Assembly (NCBI GenBank): GCA_032718475.1
Contig: JAUCBJ010008728.1
Span: forward strand, 1 to 50,449
From: Nemertoderma westbladi
Lineage: Eukaryota; Xenacoelomorpha; Nemertodermatida; Nemertodermatidae
Length of the DNA: 50,449 nucleotides
Direction of reading: 5' to 3'
Below the pieces are notes generated by a model that was not told the DNA's origin, made no database searches, and saw nothing but the letters and a program-made list of their open reading frames with translations. Each line of letters starts with the position of its first letter. The first letter of the stretch is position 1. A program made the translations under genes and the position numbers. Shown one piece after another: positions 28,072 to 38,709 of the stretch.

Positions 28072-28970
28072 GTTTGCCAACAGCTGTTTCTGGGCTAATA
28101 TATAATATTGATATAATGTTAATAATATAAATTTAAAATACTACATTAAAATTTAGAATCTTTAAGAGGCATTAAGGATGGCACTTACAGTAATTAGGTA
28201 CAATTAGAGAATTCGCAGTAAGTAGTAACAAGGCAGGTTAAAAATTTAAAATAAAATCTTTTAAGTCCTTCAAAAAAATTTTTTAATCTCTTATTAAATT
28301 ATTTTAAGTCGGGTGGGTACATGAGGTGGAGTGAATCTGGATGAACAGAAATTGTAGGTACCATATGACCGTTCATATCATATGACTGCAGTACCCAGCT
28401 CTAGGATAGGTACTGTAATTACGCCGTGCATATTACTGCAGTACCCAATGTACAAAGTACAACATACAAATCTGATTACACTTGATTATAAAATTTTGAT
28501 AACTTTGATATATATAATTTAGATAAAGTGAAATAAAAATTGAAAGATGAGACTGAAATGATGAAAGAAGATGAAAAAGATGAAAGATAAAACTACTTAT
28601 AATGATCTAATGCAAATAAGTCATACTGTCATACACTCAAAGTAGTTGCAATCAGTGACTCACCAACAAACTGTGAAGGCAAGGCAAAATACGTAGGATT
28701 TTAAAAGTTTTTTACGTAGTTACTAATATACAAATAGCAACCTAACAGTGAAATATTTCCACAAAATATTCGAGAACACAAAATCATTTTAACATTAAAT
28801 AAGGCAGCATCAGGAGTTGAAGAGTACAATAATTTGAATCGCAGTAACTATGGAAGCAATATAGTAAAATACTACAGTTAAATTTATTTTGTAACACTAT
28901 ATCGCTCTATATTTTATTAACGAATTAAGCAACAAAAAAGTATCAATTTAAGAATACAATAACGTACTAA
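28072..28970. other. AT-rich intergenic DNA
   Basis: No gene visible. CTGCAGTACCCA occurs twice (28385 and 28436 regions) and CATATGAC words surround 28360-28385. Confidence 0.35.
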
Positions 28971-29092
28971 ATGGGGAAAAAGACGTAGAACATTTTTTTT
29001 CAATATTCTCTCGACCCTTTATTAACCTCGCTGGCGCTCGGTAAATAAAATGCCTTGAGAATAATGAAAAAAAAATTCTACTTTTTTTACCA
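28971..29092. repeat. Foldback (palindromic) element, about 120 bp
   Basis: The outer arms pair ATGGGGAAAAAGACGTAGAA with TTCTACTTTTTTTACCAT (imperfect). Next comes CAATATTCTC with GAGAATAATG, and the core pairs TTTATTAACC with GGTAAATAAA around CTCGCTGGCGCTC. The whole sequence can fold on itself, as a small foldback or MITE-like element does. Confidence 0.7.
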
Positions 29093-29106
29093 TGTAATAA
29101 ATAATT

Positions 29107-29240
29107 ATTTTGTAGCACCAATTCACATCCCCTGTGTCGGGATCAAGAGTAGTTATTTCGCGTTCGCGGATCTGAGCTGTGATGGCCTGCTTTGTTGACT
29201 TCTTTCGACCCCGTAGAGTAGCCTCGGCGACAAACTCACC
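29107..29240 (-). pseudogene. Exon-like coding remnant, unknown protein
   Basis: The minus strand is open here, inside a frame that starts after a TAA at 29253-29255. It encodes a charged, non-repetitive stretch with GEFVAEATLRGRKKSTKQ, then ITAQIREREITTLDPDTGD and NWCYK. The composition is that of a real protein, unlike the AT-rich flanks. It lies between the foldback element (28971-29092) and the first tandem unit (about 29246), both of which look younger. I do not recognise the family. Confidence 0.3.
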
Positions 29241-29245
29241 AATAA

Positions 29246-29892
29246 TTTCTAATTATGCAATGCTCCTAGGTCACTCCTACCAAATTTCAGATGGAATCTG
29301 ATGGTTGGTTCTACAATTACACAGCTACAGTACCTTTACGATTCTGTCAATTTCACCCCCCCCCCCCCCCTCCTAGCGGCAGACAGGGGAACTTTAAAGT
29401 CTGTCTGAATTTAGAATTTCTAAATAAGCAATGCTTGTAGGTGTAGGTCACTCTTACCAAATTTCAAGAAGATATATCAACCATACATAAAATATGTTAA
29501 AATAAAAATAATGCATTATTAAAACTTTTATTATTTTAGTTTACTTAACTGTGGTAATTACATTGCAAGTCTTACAATTCATGTTACTATTCATGTCATT
29601 TTTTTGAGAAAGTTTGACTGTCCCATTTGATTCAAAATTGATTTACTAAATTAAATGAACGGGAAAAGGGCCACCTTTACTATCATAAAGAATGATATGA
29701 TTTACATTAGGGCCACAAATATACATCTTTTACAGTGGCCTTTTGCATCCAAATTGATCTTACCAATAAACTGAGCTGAAAAAGGGCCAGAATGAAATAC
29801 AATGAGCTTTAACAGCATTAGGGCCATATACTGTATCGCCATGGAGATATTTATGGACAAGGCTCTTTAGAGCTAGAACATAGTAACGAATA
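29246..29892 (+). repeat. Tandem unit 0 (about 650 bp), left of the 5.6-kb insertion
   Basis: Same family as the units at 35485-38030: first half AATTTCAGATGGAATCTGATGG, CTAGCGGCAGACAGG, GTCTGTCTG; second half with GGGCCACCTTT, AGGGCCACAAAT, GTGGCCTTTTG, GGGCCAGAATG and AGGGCCATA. It ends at GTAACGAATA exactly where the 5.6-kb element begins. It carries a C15 run at 29356-29370. Confidence 0.85.
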
Positions 29893-29904
29893 CCCTGCAA
29901 ACCA
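29893..29904 (+). repeat. Left terminal inverted repeat of the 5.6-kb element
   Basis: CCCTGCAAACCA, preceded by target TA. Confidence 0.75.
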
Positions 29905-30000
29905 GAAGTATCCGAGGATTAATTTTGTATTGGAAATTTAATGCTGCTAAAAAGTTGTGCAATAGTGCAATGAGACAAATTATTTGAGAAAAACCCAAAA

Positions 30001-30370
30001 TTGTACATTTTAATATTGAAGTAATCTAAAATAATATTTAAATACTAATATTAAAATTCAGATAGTGAAATGACATTCAGAATACATTCGAACAGCAATG
30101 TTATTATTTAACACATATAATCGCAACATATTTTGAATGATATTCTAATACTATATTCCATACTATTGATATTATAATCTATTTCCAATGTTATCGAAAT
30201 ATTCAAATCAGAATATTTTCTTTGGAAATCAATTTGCATTGGGAATGAATCATAGCATTGTTATAACAATGATGCGAAAAGGTTATTCTAACGTTGTTTT
30301 TCGAATGTTGGCGGGTCATACTTCAACTGCGTTGAATAACAATATTATTCTAATGTTGTCCTAATGTTAT
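30001..30370. repeat. Subterminal AATGTTATTCTAA-type repeats, left
   Basis: Repeated short words such as AATATTCTAAT, GTTATTCTAACGTTG and ATTATTCTAATGTTG in both orientations. Counterparts lie at about 35090-35460 near the right end. Confidence 0.55.
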
Positions 30371-31166
30371 CTTTATTAGGCCCTCTGTGGTACAGAACTT
30401 TGCACGTGTATTTCCATTGTTTTCATTATCGTTATTGTCCAGTCCTTGCCAGTGCAGATTGTTTAACACACCTACCTAGTGCGTGTCAACTAGGCCTACA
30501 TAACTGTAGGGTGTACAACTATATAATTTTAATTATTTAATTTGCATCCACATGAACCAAATGTGTTCATGTTTTGGTTTTCCTGGACCGTAACTTACAG
30601 TACAGTATATGGATGTTTTTCAGTACGGTTCCATACAGCCATACCTACAGTAGGCCTACAGATATATCAGTTCCAATGTGCGCGGTTGTCACATAATACA
30701 TACAGTAGAATGGCAGAACACCCTCCCCCCCCCCCCCCCCCCCTCCCACCCCTAACAAATGAATGCAAAATTAACCTAGGTGGGTACATGTATTTCACAA
30801 CCAGATAGAGGTGGGGGTGGGGGAGTGGCGCTTTGCACAATCAAATGCATGGGCGGATTAACAATGAGACCAATAAGGCACGTGCCACAGAGACCACGCA
30901 CGAGATCCGAAAGGCAGCTTGCGTTTTAGTTACAGTAAATAACTACATTTTGTTAAAAATTATCTGCACAATAAACAAACTTCGAGAGGGGGGTCGGGGT
31001 GGGTGTTTGCCTGTCATGCTGCCCCTCTACACAACATTGTTCCCTCCTTGGGGGAAATAAAGGAGGAAGGAGGAGTTGAAGAGTGTCCAAGGAACTTTAA
31101 AAATAATGGAATGGATTCAAGGAGAGACTCTTCATTCAGAGGTCCTGTTCCCCGACCAGCCGGTAG
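30371..31166. other. Noncoding with a C-rich tract
   Basis: A C/T run at 30721-30748 and GT-rich/GA-rich patches (30805-30830, 30985-31080). Apparent short frames here are driven by the low-complexity tracts; I do not call a gene. Confidence 0.4.
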
Positions 31167-31235
31167 GATACTCCTGAGGATTTAGCCAAATGGGAAAAGG
31201 CCCTAAAGGAGAATAATGCACTGGCAAAGTATAAG
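31167..31235 (+). other. Exon-like segment A in the 5.6-kb element
   Basis: Open 69 nt between an AG (31165-31166) and a GTGAGA donor (31236). It encodes DTPEDLAKWEKALKENNAL and a few more residues, phase 0 at both ends. The composition is protein-like and the splice signals are reasonable, but the upstream boundary is weak. It may be an exon of a gene carried by the element. Confidence 0.3.
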
Positions 31236-31567
31236 GTGAGAATGATAATGGCATCTTTATCCTTTTATCCTATATGGGAAGTCGAAATTGACATTAAATT
31301 ATTTAACAAATTGAGTAAAACAGAATAATGAATTGTTGAAGATTACTACAATACCTTCGGGTAGTAGCTATCGAAAGGGGAGCCTTCTGGTCGCTTCCGG
31401 CTTCAGCCGACTGTTTGCTTTGCTTGATACGTTCTAGAAACGTATTCTTTTGATTTCATATTATTTATTCTAGATCAGTAATTAATAATTTTTACTAATG
31501 TAATAACTGTTTATATATTTTAGCATTAAAATGTTAGTAAGCGAAGAGTTTTTTCTAATCTTTGTAG

Positions 31568-31715
31568 ATTGACGAATTCTCCAACTTCTCACAATCACTA
31601 TCGGCTGCGAGTTTTGACATCTGTGCACGATGGATGGAAACACATTCGCCGAGAAATATGGAAAAACCGCTAGACATGCAATCGGGAAAATTAATCATTC
31701 TAAGATGTATTAAAG
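31568..31715 (+). other. Exon-like segment B in the 5.6-kb element
   Basis: Preceded by a pyrimidine tract and TTTGTAG, followed by AAAG/GTTAG. The 148 nt are open in phase 0 and encode IDEFSNFSQSLSAASFDIC, then ARWMETHSPRNMEKPLDM. The phase fits directly onto segment A (31167-31235). The product is not recognised. Confidence 0.35.
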
Positions 31716-31862
31716 GTTAGACAATTTTTCTTTTTTGTTACATACCGATATGGAATTGTTACAGTACATATAGGCTACGCCGGCATACATACAGTACATT
31801 GACGCTAATGCAAGTTGGTATATGACATTGATTTATTTATTTCTAACATTTATTGACACATT

Positions 31863-31885
31863 GTGGGGCCTTCGCGCAGCACGAA
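31863..31885 (+). repeat. GGGGCCTTCGCGCAGC dispersed repeat, core copy 2
   Basis: GTGGGGCCTTCGCGCAGCAC; only the core is shared with the copies at 25587 and 34083. Confidence 0.7.
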
Positions 31886-32089
31886 AGTCTATAAGAAAGT
31901 TACTAATCTCTATTAGATAAACGAAAACCTTCATTTCCAAGATATCAATCAGTGATGCATAAACTAGTTGTAAAAAACAGAGGTCCATTTCAGTTTAACC
32001 TTACACGCTTTTTAACTATTTTAACTTGACTTGAGTTTTTAACCTGCCTTAATACGATTTATAGAAGATGGATACTTGTATCCACTACA

Positions 32090-32360
32090 AAACTTGTTGC
32101 GTTCGTCCTATACAACCTGGTCACCAAATATATGCCTTAAAACATTCCTTTGGCAATATTGGATAAAATGTCAAACCGTCTAATATGCTAAACCAGGTTG
32201 TTTAGAGGTTATTGTTACAACACTCGTCTTCATTACAACCCTCGTTGCACTCGTCCTGTACATCTGATCACCAAATAACTAGCATAAGACATTCCACCAC
32301 CGGTGCTATCAAATTGCCATATCGTCCGATATTCTGTACTAAAGTTGCAAGTATAGTCAA
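32090..32360 (+). repeat. Diverged tandem duplication, about 145-bp period
   Basis: TTGCGTTCGTCCTATACAACC, CACCAAATA and ACATTCC in the first copy (from about 32097) match TTGCACTCGTCCTGTACATC, CACCAAATA and ACATTCC in the second (from about 32243). The second copy runs into the 92-bp direct repeat. Confidence 0.5.
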
Positions 32361-32407
32361 CATAATACTAGTCTCCTTCATTAGCTCATCCTGAAGACCC
32401 CACGCAA
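32316..32407 (+). repeat. 92-bp direct repeat flanking the RTE fragment, left copy
   Basis: Begins GCCATATCGTCCGATATTC and ends GACCCCACGCAA. It is identical at all 92 positions, by eye, to 33707-33798 and is best read as a very long target-site duplication made by the RTE insertion between the copies. Confidence 0.9.
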
Positions 32408-33706
32408 TCAGGGATCCCATTGAGAGACTGCTCCGTGGAAATCAGAATGGGTTCCGTAAAGGTCGTGGGACCATGGAGCCCATTTTGGCACTTAGAAGGA
32501 TAATTGAAGAGTTATCAAAAAAGAAAGACAGGCATCTGGCTGTTATCTTTGTTGACTTCTTCAAGGCCTTTGATTCAGTCTCTCGCTCACGTATGTTCAG
32601 CATACTTTCATTATATGGGATTCCTGATGAAATTATTGCAGCAATCAGATAGTATACGATGGTTCGACAACATTTGTGTCTACTGTTTACGGTGACACAG
32701 AACCATTTGAAGTGTTATGGGGCGTCCTCCAAGGAGACACACTTGCACCATTCTTGTTCATTATTGTGGTTGACTATGTTCTACGCATGTCCTTAGATCA
32801 TTATAATGATGATGGGGTGATGATAACTCCACCTACTGGCTCCAGAAGTCGAGGAAATCCTGCCAAGTACCTAACTGATCTAGACTTTGCTGATGACTTA
32901 GGAGTACTCTCAGAATCATTAGAGGGAGCCCAACGGCTCCTCAGCTCATTAGAACATGCTGCTTCTAGTGTTGGTCTTTTTATTAACTCCAGAAAGACCA
33001 AAATTCTGACAGTTAACTTTGAAAGTCCTCAGCAAGTCTCTGATCGGATGAGCATAAGCTCAAAGGATGGTATGCTTGAGCATGTGGACGACTTCTGTTA
33101 CCTGGGATCATGGATCCGGAAGTCAGGTGATGACCTTCGAATACGTAAGGGAAAGGCATGGGCAGCCTTGAATAGGCTTTCCAGGATTTGGAAGTCACCG
33201 AGAATTAATCGGAAACTTAAGGTCCGATTATTTAGAGCAGCAGTAGTTCCAGTACTCCTCTACGGGAGTCCATGCTGGGGTCTAACTGCTGAGGACACCA
33301 AATCTCTGGAAGGCACATTCACAAGAATGCTACGCCGGGTACATTGTGTCAAGTACAATGCACACATCTCCAACCAGACACTATATAACATTGGAGGTGT
33401 CTCATTGGTTCCCCCAAGCTTGACACTAGAACAAAATCGCCTCCGCTTTGCAGGACATTGCTTTCGCCGTGAGGACCAGCCAGTGCATAATCTTGTACTT
33501 TGGCAGCCTCATGGAATGAATAAGCATGGTGGACAGCCCATGACTTTCTTGAGACGCATCTTAAAGGACACTGGCCTTAAAGATGCGGATGATCTAGCAA
33601 ATGTCATGGGTGATAGGGAGTTGTGGCGGTGCAATTTTGTTGACAAGCCGGCACAGCATTCTTAAAAATGCAGCTGCAATGCAGCATGCCGATCCTAGTA
33701 GTAGTA
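32408..33706 (+). mobile_element. 5'-truncated RTE-type LINE fragment
   Basis: About 1.3 kb carrying the reverse transcriptase and downstream part of an RTE-like ORF2 and ending in a TAG-type simple repeat (CTAGTAGTAGTA), as RTE elements often do. The 5' end falls inside the RT domain. It lies between perfect 92-bp direct repeats, so the insertion is probably recent even though the ORF has a frameshift. Confidence 0.8.
32413..33665 (+). pseudogene. RTE reverse transcriptase fragment, one frameshift
   Basis: The first piece (32413-32652) reads NGFRKGRGT and VDFFKAFDSVSR, RT motifs, then a TAG. Sequence after about 32645 continues in another register (equivalent to loss of one base) with the long frame 32676-33665. 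That frame has GVLQGDTLAPFLF, FADD near 32888-32899, NSRKTK, YLGSWI and the post-RT block LLYGSPCWGLTAED typical of the RTE group. It ends at a TAA at 33663-33665. The N-terminal endonuclease and early RT motifs are missing through 5' truncation, so no active enzyme is expected. Confidence 0.8.
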
Positions 33707-33798
33707 GCCATATCGTCCGATATTCTGTACTAAAGTTGCAAGTATAGTCAACATAATACTAGTCTCCTTCATTAGCTCATCCTGAAGACCCCACGCAA
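33707..33798 (+). repeat. 92-bp direct repeat flanking the RTE fragment, right copy
   Basis: Second perfect copy of 32316-32407, directly after the RTE simple-repeat tail. Confidence 0.9.
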
Positions 33799-34540
33799 AT
33801 TCTATTTGGAAAATTGATAAACTTTTGCCAAACAACATGTGTACTAAGTTGGATTAGATTTCATCGAGATTTAGCCGAGTTATTCACATTTAAAAACACG
33901 GACCCACAGATCGAGAGAACGCTTACTTTCGTGGCTCGCCCCACATTCACGCAGTAGGATAATTTGAACATAATATTATTGTGTTTCATTTTATGTAAAG
34001 AAAGTAAAGTAAATAACTGAATTCTGTACCCTAGGAAGAACTGCTATAGTTTGAATCTCGTAACATAATAACCTAAAATAACACGTCCGTGGGGCCTTCG
34101 CGCAGCAAGAGGCTCAGTCATGAGATACAAATTTAAATTAAATTTAAATTAAATTTCTTCTAGCTTTCTCACTGAACACTAGTCCTATGGTGTTGACGCG
34201 AAGGTGGAGAAAGTGATTACAAACTATTTTGTTCAAGTTGCGGGCGCGCTGGTGGATCTACTGAAAGAACATGTTAGAATTATATTATAATGTATAGATT
34301 ATGATATATGTGTATATATAATGAAAGATTAGTTTTGTATTAGATAAATAATAGTGGTGAGGATTTGTGTGTTAAATATTATGTATGTGGGTGGGTTGGT
34401 TTAGGTTTGAGTATCTATAACATAATTTTCTTAACTTATATGACGGAATACCATGTCGCTGTCAACTTAATATTATGGTACTGTAATCTAAAAATGTAAT
34501 CAATGTAATCTTAATTAATATAATCTTAATTACTTTACAG
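33799..34540. other. Noncoding, AT-rich
   Basis: No gene visible. Contains the dispersed repeat at 34083-34140 and short AAATTTAAATT tandem words at 34131-34155. Confidence 0.4.
34083..34140 (+). repeat. GGGGCCTTCGCGCAGC dispersed repeat, copy 3
   Basis: GTGGGGCCTTCGCGCAGCA, then GAGGCTCAGTCATGAGATAC and AAATTTAAATT. It aligns over its length with the reverse complement of 25587-25643. Confidence 0.75.
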
Positions 34541-34676
34541 TGCTAGAAAAGTTGGAGGAGCCGAGGAGTGTATCGCAATCGAAAAGATAGAAAACGAAAT
34601 CGAGACTGGAATTGAGAACTGGAATTTTGATTGGACTTATAAGAACTTATACCGTAAGGCCTATACATGTGCATAA
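34541..34676 (+). other. Exon-like segment C, possible terminal exon
   Basis: Preceded by TACTTTACAG, a good acceptor. A frame from 34542 is open for 44 codons (GGAEECIAIEKIENEIETG, then NWNFDW and YRKAYTCA) and closes at TAA 34674-34676. It needs two leftover bases from the previous exon, which segment B (31568-31715) does not supply, so another exon or donor would be required. The product is not recognised. Confidence 0.35.
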
Positions 34677-35089
34677 AATAGGTCAACCTTTATTTATATT
34701 TATATCAAATTTTAATTGTTTGTTTCTTGCAATATCTTTTAAATTAATAATAAAATTGTAATAGATTGTCCTATTAGGTATCGGAACGTTCTGTGTTTTT
34801 ATACCTACGAGATTAGCACTACATTGGGGATTAACCAGACATTATTGTAAATTACTGTTGTTAGTTATATTTGCTATAAGATAATAAGATAAAAGCATTG
34901 CGTTTTTTTTACACATAATGCTAATATTATTACAGTATTCATATTATGATTATAATATTAATAAATAGCGTTTTTACCCATTGTTATTCTGTAATATTAT
35001 AAAACAAACCGCACCAATTTTGTTCAGGTGTATTAAGTTTTTGCATTTATAGAAATAACATTGTTTATATGGAAACTCTATGTAGGCCT
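34677..35089. other. Noncoding, AT-rich
   Basis: Several AATAAA/ATTAATAAA words after exon-like segment C (for example near 34750), any of which could serve as a polyadenylation signal. No gene. Confidence 0.35.
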
Positions 35090-35460
35090 TTTACAAGATA
35101 CCATGCATTTAATAACATTAAAATCATAATGTTTTAGTATTGATGTACTAATGTTAGAATAATAATGAGAAAAAGTGAGAAAATAAATCAGGAATGCTAT
35201 GAGAATGCTATGAAATAATTCCAATATTAGCTTAATGTTAGAATAACATTCGAATTGTAAGGGTGGGAAACCCACTAACTATTAGAATTCCAATGTTATA
35301 ATAACACTGATTAATATTGGTTACCGAATACTGCCGAAAGTGCACTTTTATTGCACAGGGTCCGAGCGCTTTGCCAAAAAAATATTAAAACTGGCATTAG
35401 TTTAACATTTGAATTTTAATATTTTATTATTTGAATAAAGATGTTAATAAACATTATTAT
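35090..35460. repeat. Subterminal AATGTTATTCTAA-type repeats, right
   Basis: Words such as TAATGTTAGAATAA, ATAACATTCG and CCAATGTTATAATAAC, the counterparts of 30001-30370. Confidence 0.55.
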
Positions 35461-35470
35461 AATGTTGCTA

Positions 35471-35482
35471 TGGTTTGCTGGG
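35471..35482 (-). repeat. Right terminal inverted repeat of the 5.6-kb element
   Basis: The reverse complement reads CCCAGCAAACCA, followed by the second TA target copy at 35483-35484. Confidence 0.75.
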
Positions 35483-35484
35483 TA

Positions 35485-38030
35485 ACGAACATAAGAACTA
35501 TAAAAGTCCATCTAGGCATATAATTTTGTTATGCAATGCTCCTCGTTCACTCCTACCAAATTTCAGATGAATCTGATGGTTGGTTCTATAATTACACAGC
35601 TACTTCTACGTTTCTGTCAATTCGCCTTCCTAGCGGCAGACAGGTGAACTTTAAAGTCTGTCTGTGTGTATAATTTCTACTTAAGCAACGGCGATAACTG
35701 CCCGTTGAAGACATGGGAACTTGAAAGTCTAACCGTACAGTACATAAAATATGTTCAAACAAAAATAATGTTTATTAAAATCTACATTATTTTAGTTTTA
35801 GGTTAACTGAGGTAAATATTACATTGCAAGTCTTGTCTTACAGATCATGTTACTATTCATGTCATTTTTTGAGAAAGTTTGTCTGGCCCATTTGATTCAA
35901 AATTGATTTATTAAATTAAATGAACGGGAAAAGGGCCACCTTTACTATCATAAAGAATGAGATGATTTACATTAGGGCCACAAATATACATCTTTTACAG
36001 TGGCCTTTTGCATCCAAATTGATCTTACCAATAAACTGAACTGAAAAAGGGCCAGAATGAAATACAATGAGCTTAACAGCATTAGGGTAGGGCCATACTG
36101 TAGCGCCATGGAGATATTTATGGACAAGGCTCTTTAGAGCTAGAACTAGTAACGAATAACGAACATAAGAACTATAAAAGTCCGTCTAGGCATAGAATTT
36201 ATAATTATGCAATGCTCCTTGTTCACTCCTACCAAATTTCAGATGAATCTGATGGTTGGTTCTATAATTACACAGCTACTTCTACGTTTCTGTCAATTCG
36301 CCTTCCTAGCGGCAGACAGGTGAACTTTAAAGTCTGTCTGTGTGTATAATTTTTACTTAAGCAACGGCAATATCTGCCCGTTGAAGACATGGGAACTTTA
36401 AAGTCTAACCGTACAGTACATAAAATATGTTCAAACAAAAATAATGTTCATTAAAATCTACATTATTTTAGTTTTAGGTTAACTGAGGTAAATATTACAT
36501 TGCAAGTCTTACAAATCATGTTACTATTTATGTCATTTTTTGAGAAAGTTTGACTGGCCCATTTGATTCAAAATTGATTTATTAAATTAAATGAACGGGA
36601 AAAGGGCCACCTTTACTATCAAAGAATGAGATGATTTACATTAGGGCCACAAATATACATCTTTTACAGTGGCCTTTTGCATCCAAATTGATCTTACCAA
36701 TAAACTGAGATGAAAAAGGGCCAGAATGAAGTACAATGAGCTTTAACAGCATTAGGGCCATACTGTAGCGCCATGGAGATATTTATGGACAAGGCTCTTT
36801 AGAGCTAGAACATAGTAACGAATAACGAACATAAGAACTATAAAAGTCCGTCTAGGCATAGAATTTATAATTATGCAATGCTCCTTGTTCACTCCTACCA
36901 AATTTCAGATGAATCTGATGGTTGGTTCTATAATTACACAGCTACTTCTACGATTCTGTCAACTCGCCTCCCTAGCGGCAGACAGGTGAACTTTAAAGTC
37001 TGTCTGTGTGTATAATTTTTACTTAAGCAACGGCGATAACTGCCCGTTGAAGACATGGGAACTTGAAAGTCTAACCGTACAGTACATAAAATATGTTCAA
37101 ACAAAAATAATGTTTATTAAAATCTACATTATTTTAGTTTCAGGTTAACTGAGGTAAATATTACAATGCAAGTCTTACAAATCATGTTACTATTCATGTC
37201 ATTTTTTGAGAAAGTTTGACTGGCCCATTTGATTCAAAATTGATTTATTAAATTAAATGAACGGGAAAAGGGCCACCTTTACTATCATAAAGAATGAGAT
37301 GATTTACATTAGGGCCACAAATATACATCTTTTACAGTGGCCCATTTGCATCCAAATTGATCTTACCAATAAACTGAGCTGAAAAAGGGCCAGAATGAAA
37401 TACAATGAGCTTTAACAGCATTAGGGCCATACTGTATCGCCATGGAGATATTTATGGACAAGGCTCTTTAGAGCTAGAACATAGTAACGAATAACGAACA
37501 TAAGAACTATAAAAGTCCGTCTAGGCATAAAATTTATAATTATGCAATGCTCCTTGTTCACTCCTACCAAATTTCAGATGGAATCTGATGGTTGGCTCTA
37601 TAATTACACAGCTACAGTACTTCTACCATTCTGTAAATTTGCCCCCCTAGCGGCAGACAGGGGAACTTTAAAGTCTGTCTGAATTTAGAATTTCTAAATA
37701 AGCAATGCTTGTAGGTGTAGGTCACTCTTACCAAATTCCAAGAAGATATATCAACCATACATAAAATATGTTCAAACAAAAATAATGCTTATTATTTTTA
37801 CTTTCATTATTTTAGTTTACTTAACTGTGGTAATTACATTGCAAGTCTTACAATTCATGTTACTATTCATGTCATTTTTTGAGAAAGTTTGACTGGCCCA
37901 TTTGTTTCAAAATTGATTTATTAAATTAAATGAACGGGAAAAGGGCCACCTTTACTATCATAAAGAATGAGATGATTTACATTAGGGCCACAAATATACA
38001 TCATAGCATCCAAATTTATTTTACAAACAA
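35485..38030 (+). repeat. Tandem array, units 1-4, about 670-bp period
   Basis: The phase marker ACGAACATAAGAAC occurs at 35485, 36159, 36825 and 37494, giving periods of 674, 666 and 669 bp. The last unit decays after about 38000. Each unit has a first half with AATTTCAGATGAATCTGATGG and CTAGCGGCAGACAGG, and a second half with five to six GGGCCA/TGGCC words spaced about 40-60 bp apart. Units differ by only scattered substitutions. Unit 0 lies at 29246-29892 on the far side of the 5.6-kb insertion. No coding frame persists through the unit. Confidence 0.9.
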
Positions 38031-38709
38031 ACTGAACTGTAAGAATGAAGAGAAATAAGATAGGGCCATTGAGTTATATAGGTACACTATACCTACATAT
38101 CTCACTATATAGATATATAAGTTGGCCCTTTCGCTCGTTTTTTCATCTTTATGTATGTATATTAAAATGGTATATGTAGGAACATATATACACAAGATAT
38201 GTAGACATACTAATGGCCCTTTTTACTTCCATTCTGTGTTATATAGGTACATAATACCCTTCATTTCAAAGATACATATCTATGGCCCTTTAGGCCGAAC
38301 GTACATATATATATATATCTATTATAAATCAACTCAAAGGTTTATAAGCTAGTAGGCCTGTCATACAACAATTAGGTCTTAATATCAGTTGGACTTACTG
38401 CTTGAATAACGGTAATAGAGTAAACTAAAGTAACTAAGTAACCCTATAATTTCAGAAATTCAATTACTCTAAATAATTGATATACCGGTATCTATAATAA
38501 GCTTATTATCTATTTGTATATATTTGCATTGAAATTATATACCGGTATTCTGTGACAAACCTAGTCTGCCATACTTATATATACTATAAGTGTATACCGG
38601 TATTCTAATACTGTAATTAATTACCGGTACTAGGCCAACGGTCATACTGAATTACTAGACTTGCTTTAACTGTAACTATAGCAGTAAGCATTCAACTGTA
38701 TAACTAAGC
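38031..38709. other. BEL-B 5' flank
   Basis: Noncoding. GGCCC/GGGCC words next to GTTATATAGGTAC occur at 38062-38086 and 38213-38251; a TA run lies at 38304-38325; ACCGGTA palindromes lie at 38484-38632. A 5' LTR of BEL-B should lie here, but nothing matches the DNA after 46688. Confidence 0.4.

Larger units (their letters stand above)
29893..35482. mobile_element. 5,590-bp DNA element with CCC[T/A]GCAAACCA ends and TA target duplication
   Basis: The left end is CCCTGCAAACCA; the right end reads, in reverse complement, CCCAGCAAACCA (11 of 12). TA flanks both sides (29891-29892, 35483-35484). The uninterrupted target GAATAACGAAC is preserved in the neighbouring tandem units (for example at 36155-36164), which fixes the boundaries. 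Within about 600 bp of each end are many AATGTTATTCTAA / AATAACATT words in both orientations. TA duplication occurs in Tc1/mariner, Mirage and ISL2EU-type elements; the ends and internal words remind me of ISL2EU-type repeats, but this is not proven. No complete transposase is visible, only exon-like pieces and a nested RTE. Confidence 0.7.

Noticed and set aside
30542-30808. Plus-strand frame with a proline run
   Set aside because: The proline run is a C-homopolymer artefact; there is no homologous look and no splice or promoter context.
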